A DNA stretch of 13,463 bases from a bacterium. GTDB taxonomy: Bacteria > Patescibacteriota > Minisyncoccia > UBA6257 > GWB1-50-10. Position numbers and translations under genes: made by a program. Positions 12,329-13,463 of the stretch are shown piece after piece. The notes under the pieces were generated by a model. That model saw only the letters and a program-made list of their open reading frames with translations. It had not been told where the DNA came from and made no database searches. Within the stretch, counting starts at the first letter, position 1; the number at the start of each line of letters is the position of its first letter. Location of the stretch: the NCBI GenBank assembly GCA_021813265.1, contig JAKALF010000018.1, positions 1 through 13,463 of the forward strand, in the 5' to 3' direction.

Positions 12329-12358
12329 TCCGCCAGAAAGTGGCGGATTTTTATTTTT
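12329..12358 (+). terminator. Intrinsic terminator of rplS
   Basis: TCCGCCA (12329-12335) pairs with TGGCGGA (12341-12347) around GAAAG, followed by TTTTTATTTTT. Confidence 0.92.
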
Positions 12359-12376
12359 CCTTGCATACTTAAAGGT

Positions 12377-13045
12377 ATGGGAACTCTGTATATTATATCC
12401 ACCCCTATCGGCAACCTTAGCGATATTACCCTTCGAGCCCTCGAAACTTTAAAGAAGGTAGATAGGGTTCTCGCGGAAGACACAAGGGTAACGAAATGTC
12501 TTCTTTCCTCGTACGGTATTAAGAAACCTATTTTCCGATACGATGAAAAAACCAGTGACTTGGATTGTAAGAATATAGCCGAGAAGTTGAAGAAGGGGGA
12601 GACCATGGCCCTCGTTACGGACGCCGGGACCCCCGGTATTTCCGATCCGGGGTGGCGTTTGGTGTCGGTTGTGAGAAAAGAGGATTCAGACATAAGGATA
12701 GAGCCCATTCCGGGGGCTTCCTCCGTGACCGCCATACTCTCTGTTTCCGGAATTCCCGCGGGACGATTTACGTTTCTCGGATATGTTCCTCATAAAAAGG
12801 GGAGAGTTTCTTTTTTTAAACACATTAATAAGGTTGAAACAAGGCCAGTTGTTTTTTTGGAATCACCTCACAGAATTCAAAAGACATTCGCTTTTTTGAA
12901 TGATAGCATGAAAGACAAAGAGATTATCGTTGGTCGAGAACTTACCAAAATACATGAAGAGATTTGGAAGGGCACGGTATCTGAAGCGTCAAGGCATTTT
13001 ATTAAAGAACGAGAGAGAGGCGAATTTATCATTGTTATTCCCTAA
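12377..13045 (+). CDS. rsmI: 16S rRNA (cytidine-1402-2'-O)-methyltransferase RsmI
   Basis: Uses SAM to 2'-O-methylate C1402 in the 16S decoding centre. The 222-aa product has the tetrapyrrole-methylase fold motifs in order: IISTPIGNLSDITLRALETL (6-25), AEDTR (33-37), VTDAGTPGISDPG, PIPGASSVTAILSVSG, and GRELTKIHEE near the C-terminus, ending in GEFIIVIP. It is slightly shorter than many homologues, lacking the C-terminal extension. The ATG is preceded by AAAGG at very close distance, so ribosome binding is weak. The stop is 2 bp before the sugar transferase ATG, indicating an operon. Confidence 0.96.
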   Translation: MGTLYIISTPIGNLSDITLRALETLKKVDRVLAEDTRVTKCLLSSYGIKKPIFRYDEKTSDLDCKNIAEKLKKGETMALVTDAGTPGISDPGWRLVSVVRKEDSDIRIEPIPGASSVTAILSVSGIPAGRFTFLGYVPHKKGRVSFFKHINKVETRPVVFLESPHRIQKTFAFLNDSMKDKEIIVGRELTKIHEEIWKGTVSEASRHFIKERERGEFIIVIP

Positions 13046-13047
13046 TC

Positions 13048-13422
13048 ATGAAACGCGTCTTCGATCTTGTCTTGGGATTTTTAGCCTTTTTAATAACCCT
13101 TCCTCTCTATCTTTTTGTTATCGCCTTGATTTTTTTTGATGACGGATTTCCCGTGTTTATCTCTCTCCCTCGTGTAAGCGAGGGAAAGGTTGTTTATGTG
13201 TACAAATTCAGGTCTATGATACGAGGAGCCGAACAAATGAAAAAGGATTTGGAGAAATACAATGAACGTAATGACGGGCCTCTTTTCAAAATGAAGAACG
13301 ATCCCCGTCTTACCCGTTCGGGTAGGATATTGAGGAAAATGAGATTTGATGAATTACCTCAACTTATCAACGTTCTCCAGGGAAGGTTGTCGCTTGTGAG
13401 ACCTCGTCCTCATGAACCCTAA
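13048..13422 (+). CDS. Bacterial sugar transferase (WcaJ/PglC type), broken by in-frame TAA
   Basis: Membrane phosphoglycosyl transferase that starts glycan assembly by moving a sugar phosphate to undecaprenyl phosphate. Visible parts: KRVFDLVLG followed by a hydrophobic membrane segment (about 3-30), FPVFISLPRVSEGK, YKFRSM, MKNDPRLTRSGRILRKMRFD ELPQLINVLQGRLSLV (two adjacent blocks) and RPRPHEP. A TAA then stops translation at 124 aa, but the same frame continues to the window edge with residues that fit the family (ETKRYPEQFKHIQ, where homologues have an acidic then KRY-like segment). The usual 'KPGITG' end would lie beyond. The normal 'VGPRP' reads VRPRP. It is either a pseudogene, a point error, or a truncated protein. 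Confidence 0.8.
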   Translation: MKRVFDLVLGFLAFLITLPLYLFVIALIFFDDGFPVFISLPRVSEGKVVYVYKFRSMIRGAEQMKKDLEKYNERNDGPLFKMKNDPRLTRSGRILRKMRFDELPQLINVLQGRLSLVRPRPHEP

Positions 13423-13463
13423 GAGACGAAGCGCTACCCCGAACAATTCAAACATATTCAATT

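Noticed and set aside
13420..13422. Alternative genetic code explaining the stop in the sugar transferase
   Set aside because: The codon is TAA, which also ends intact genes here (topA, rsmI, rplS); known CPR recoding concerns TGA, which is a normal stop in adk and dprA.

Overview
The window looks like a chromosomal piece of a small-genome bacterium, most likely a member of the Candidate Phyla Radiation (Patescibacteria, Parcubacteria-like). This is an inference. It rests on compact single-domain versions of housekeeping proteins (DprA without a C-terminal winged helix, a RluA-family synthase without an S4 domain), short hypothetical proteins, many one- or two-gene transcription units, and an orphan PilO-like pilus gene. 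TGA is used as a stop (adk, dprA), so the TGA=Gly code of some CPR lineages does not apply.

Layout. Bases 1-1105 (+): the 3' part of adk overlapping map, a classic adenylate kinase/methionine aminopeptidase pair. Bases 1106-4011 (-): topA and, upstream of it, dprA. dprA has no ATG/GTG/TTG at its 5' end; its frame appears to begin at an ATC placed 6 nt after a consensus TATAAT. Bases 4033-4862 (+), divergent from dprA: a PilO-like gene, a small membrane protein and tRNA-Ala(UGC). Bases 4895-6035 (+): a HIT-family protein and an UlaG-like metallo-beta-lactamase-fold hydrolase. Bases 6147-6221 (-): tRNA-Ile(GAU). Bases 6244-6708: a small Cys-containing protein with a near-ideal promoter, Shine-Dalgarno and terminator. 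A perfect 9-bp dyad lies between its promoter and the divergent tRNA-Ile promoter.

Bases 6707-8747 (+): a cupin plus an overlapping charged helical protein, an orphan 97-aa protein with its own promoter and terminator, a four-helix membrane protein, and a glutaredoxin-like protein. Bases 8771-10632 (+): a SAM methyltransferase, then Mn-type superoxide dismutase coupled to a pterin carbinolamine dehydratase. Bases 10658-11116 (-): a secreted 3D-domain protein. Bases 11251-13463 (+): a RluA-family pseudouridine synthase, ribosomal protein L19, rsmI (16S rRNA 2'-O-methyltransferase), and a sugar transferase whose frame is interrupted by an in-frame TAA near the window end.

Themes. Translation and rRNA modification (map, two tRNAs, RluA-type, L19, RsmI), DNA handling and uptake (topA, dprA, PilO) and redox defence (glutaredoxin, SOD, possibly the cupin) dominate. 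Two styles of start site coexist. Some genes have a strong Shine-Dalgarno. Others have a -10 box 6-7 nt before the start codon, which predicts leaderless mRNA. I found no CRISPR array, insertion sequence, toxin-antitoxin pair or phage module.
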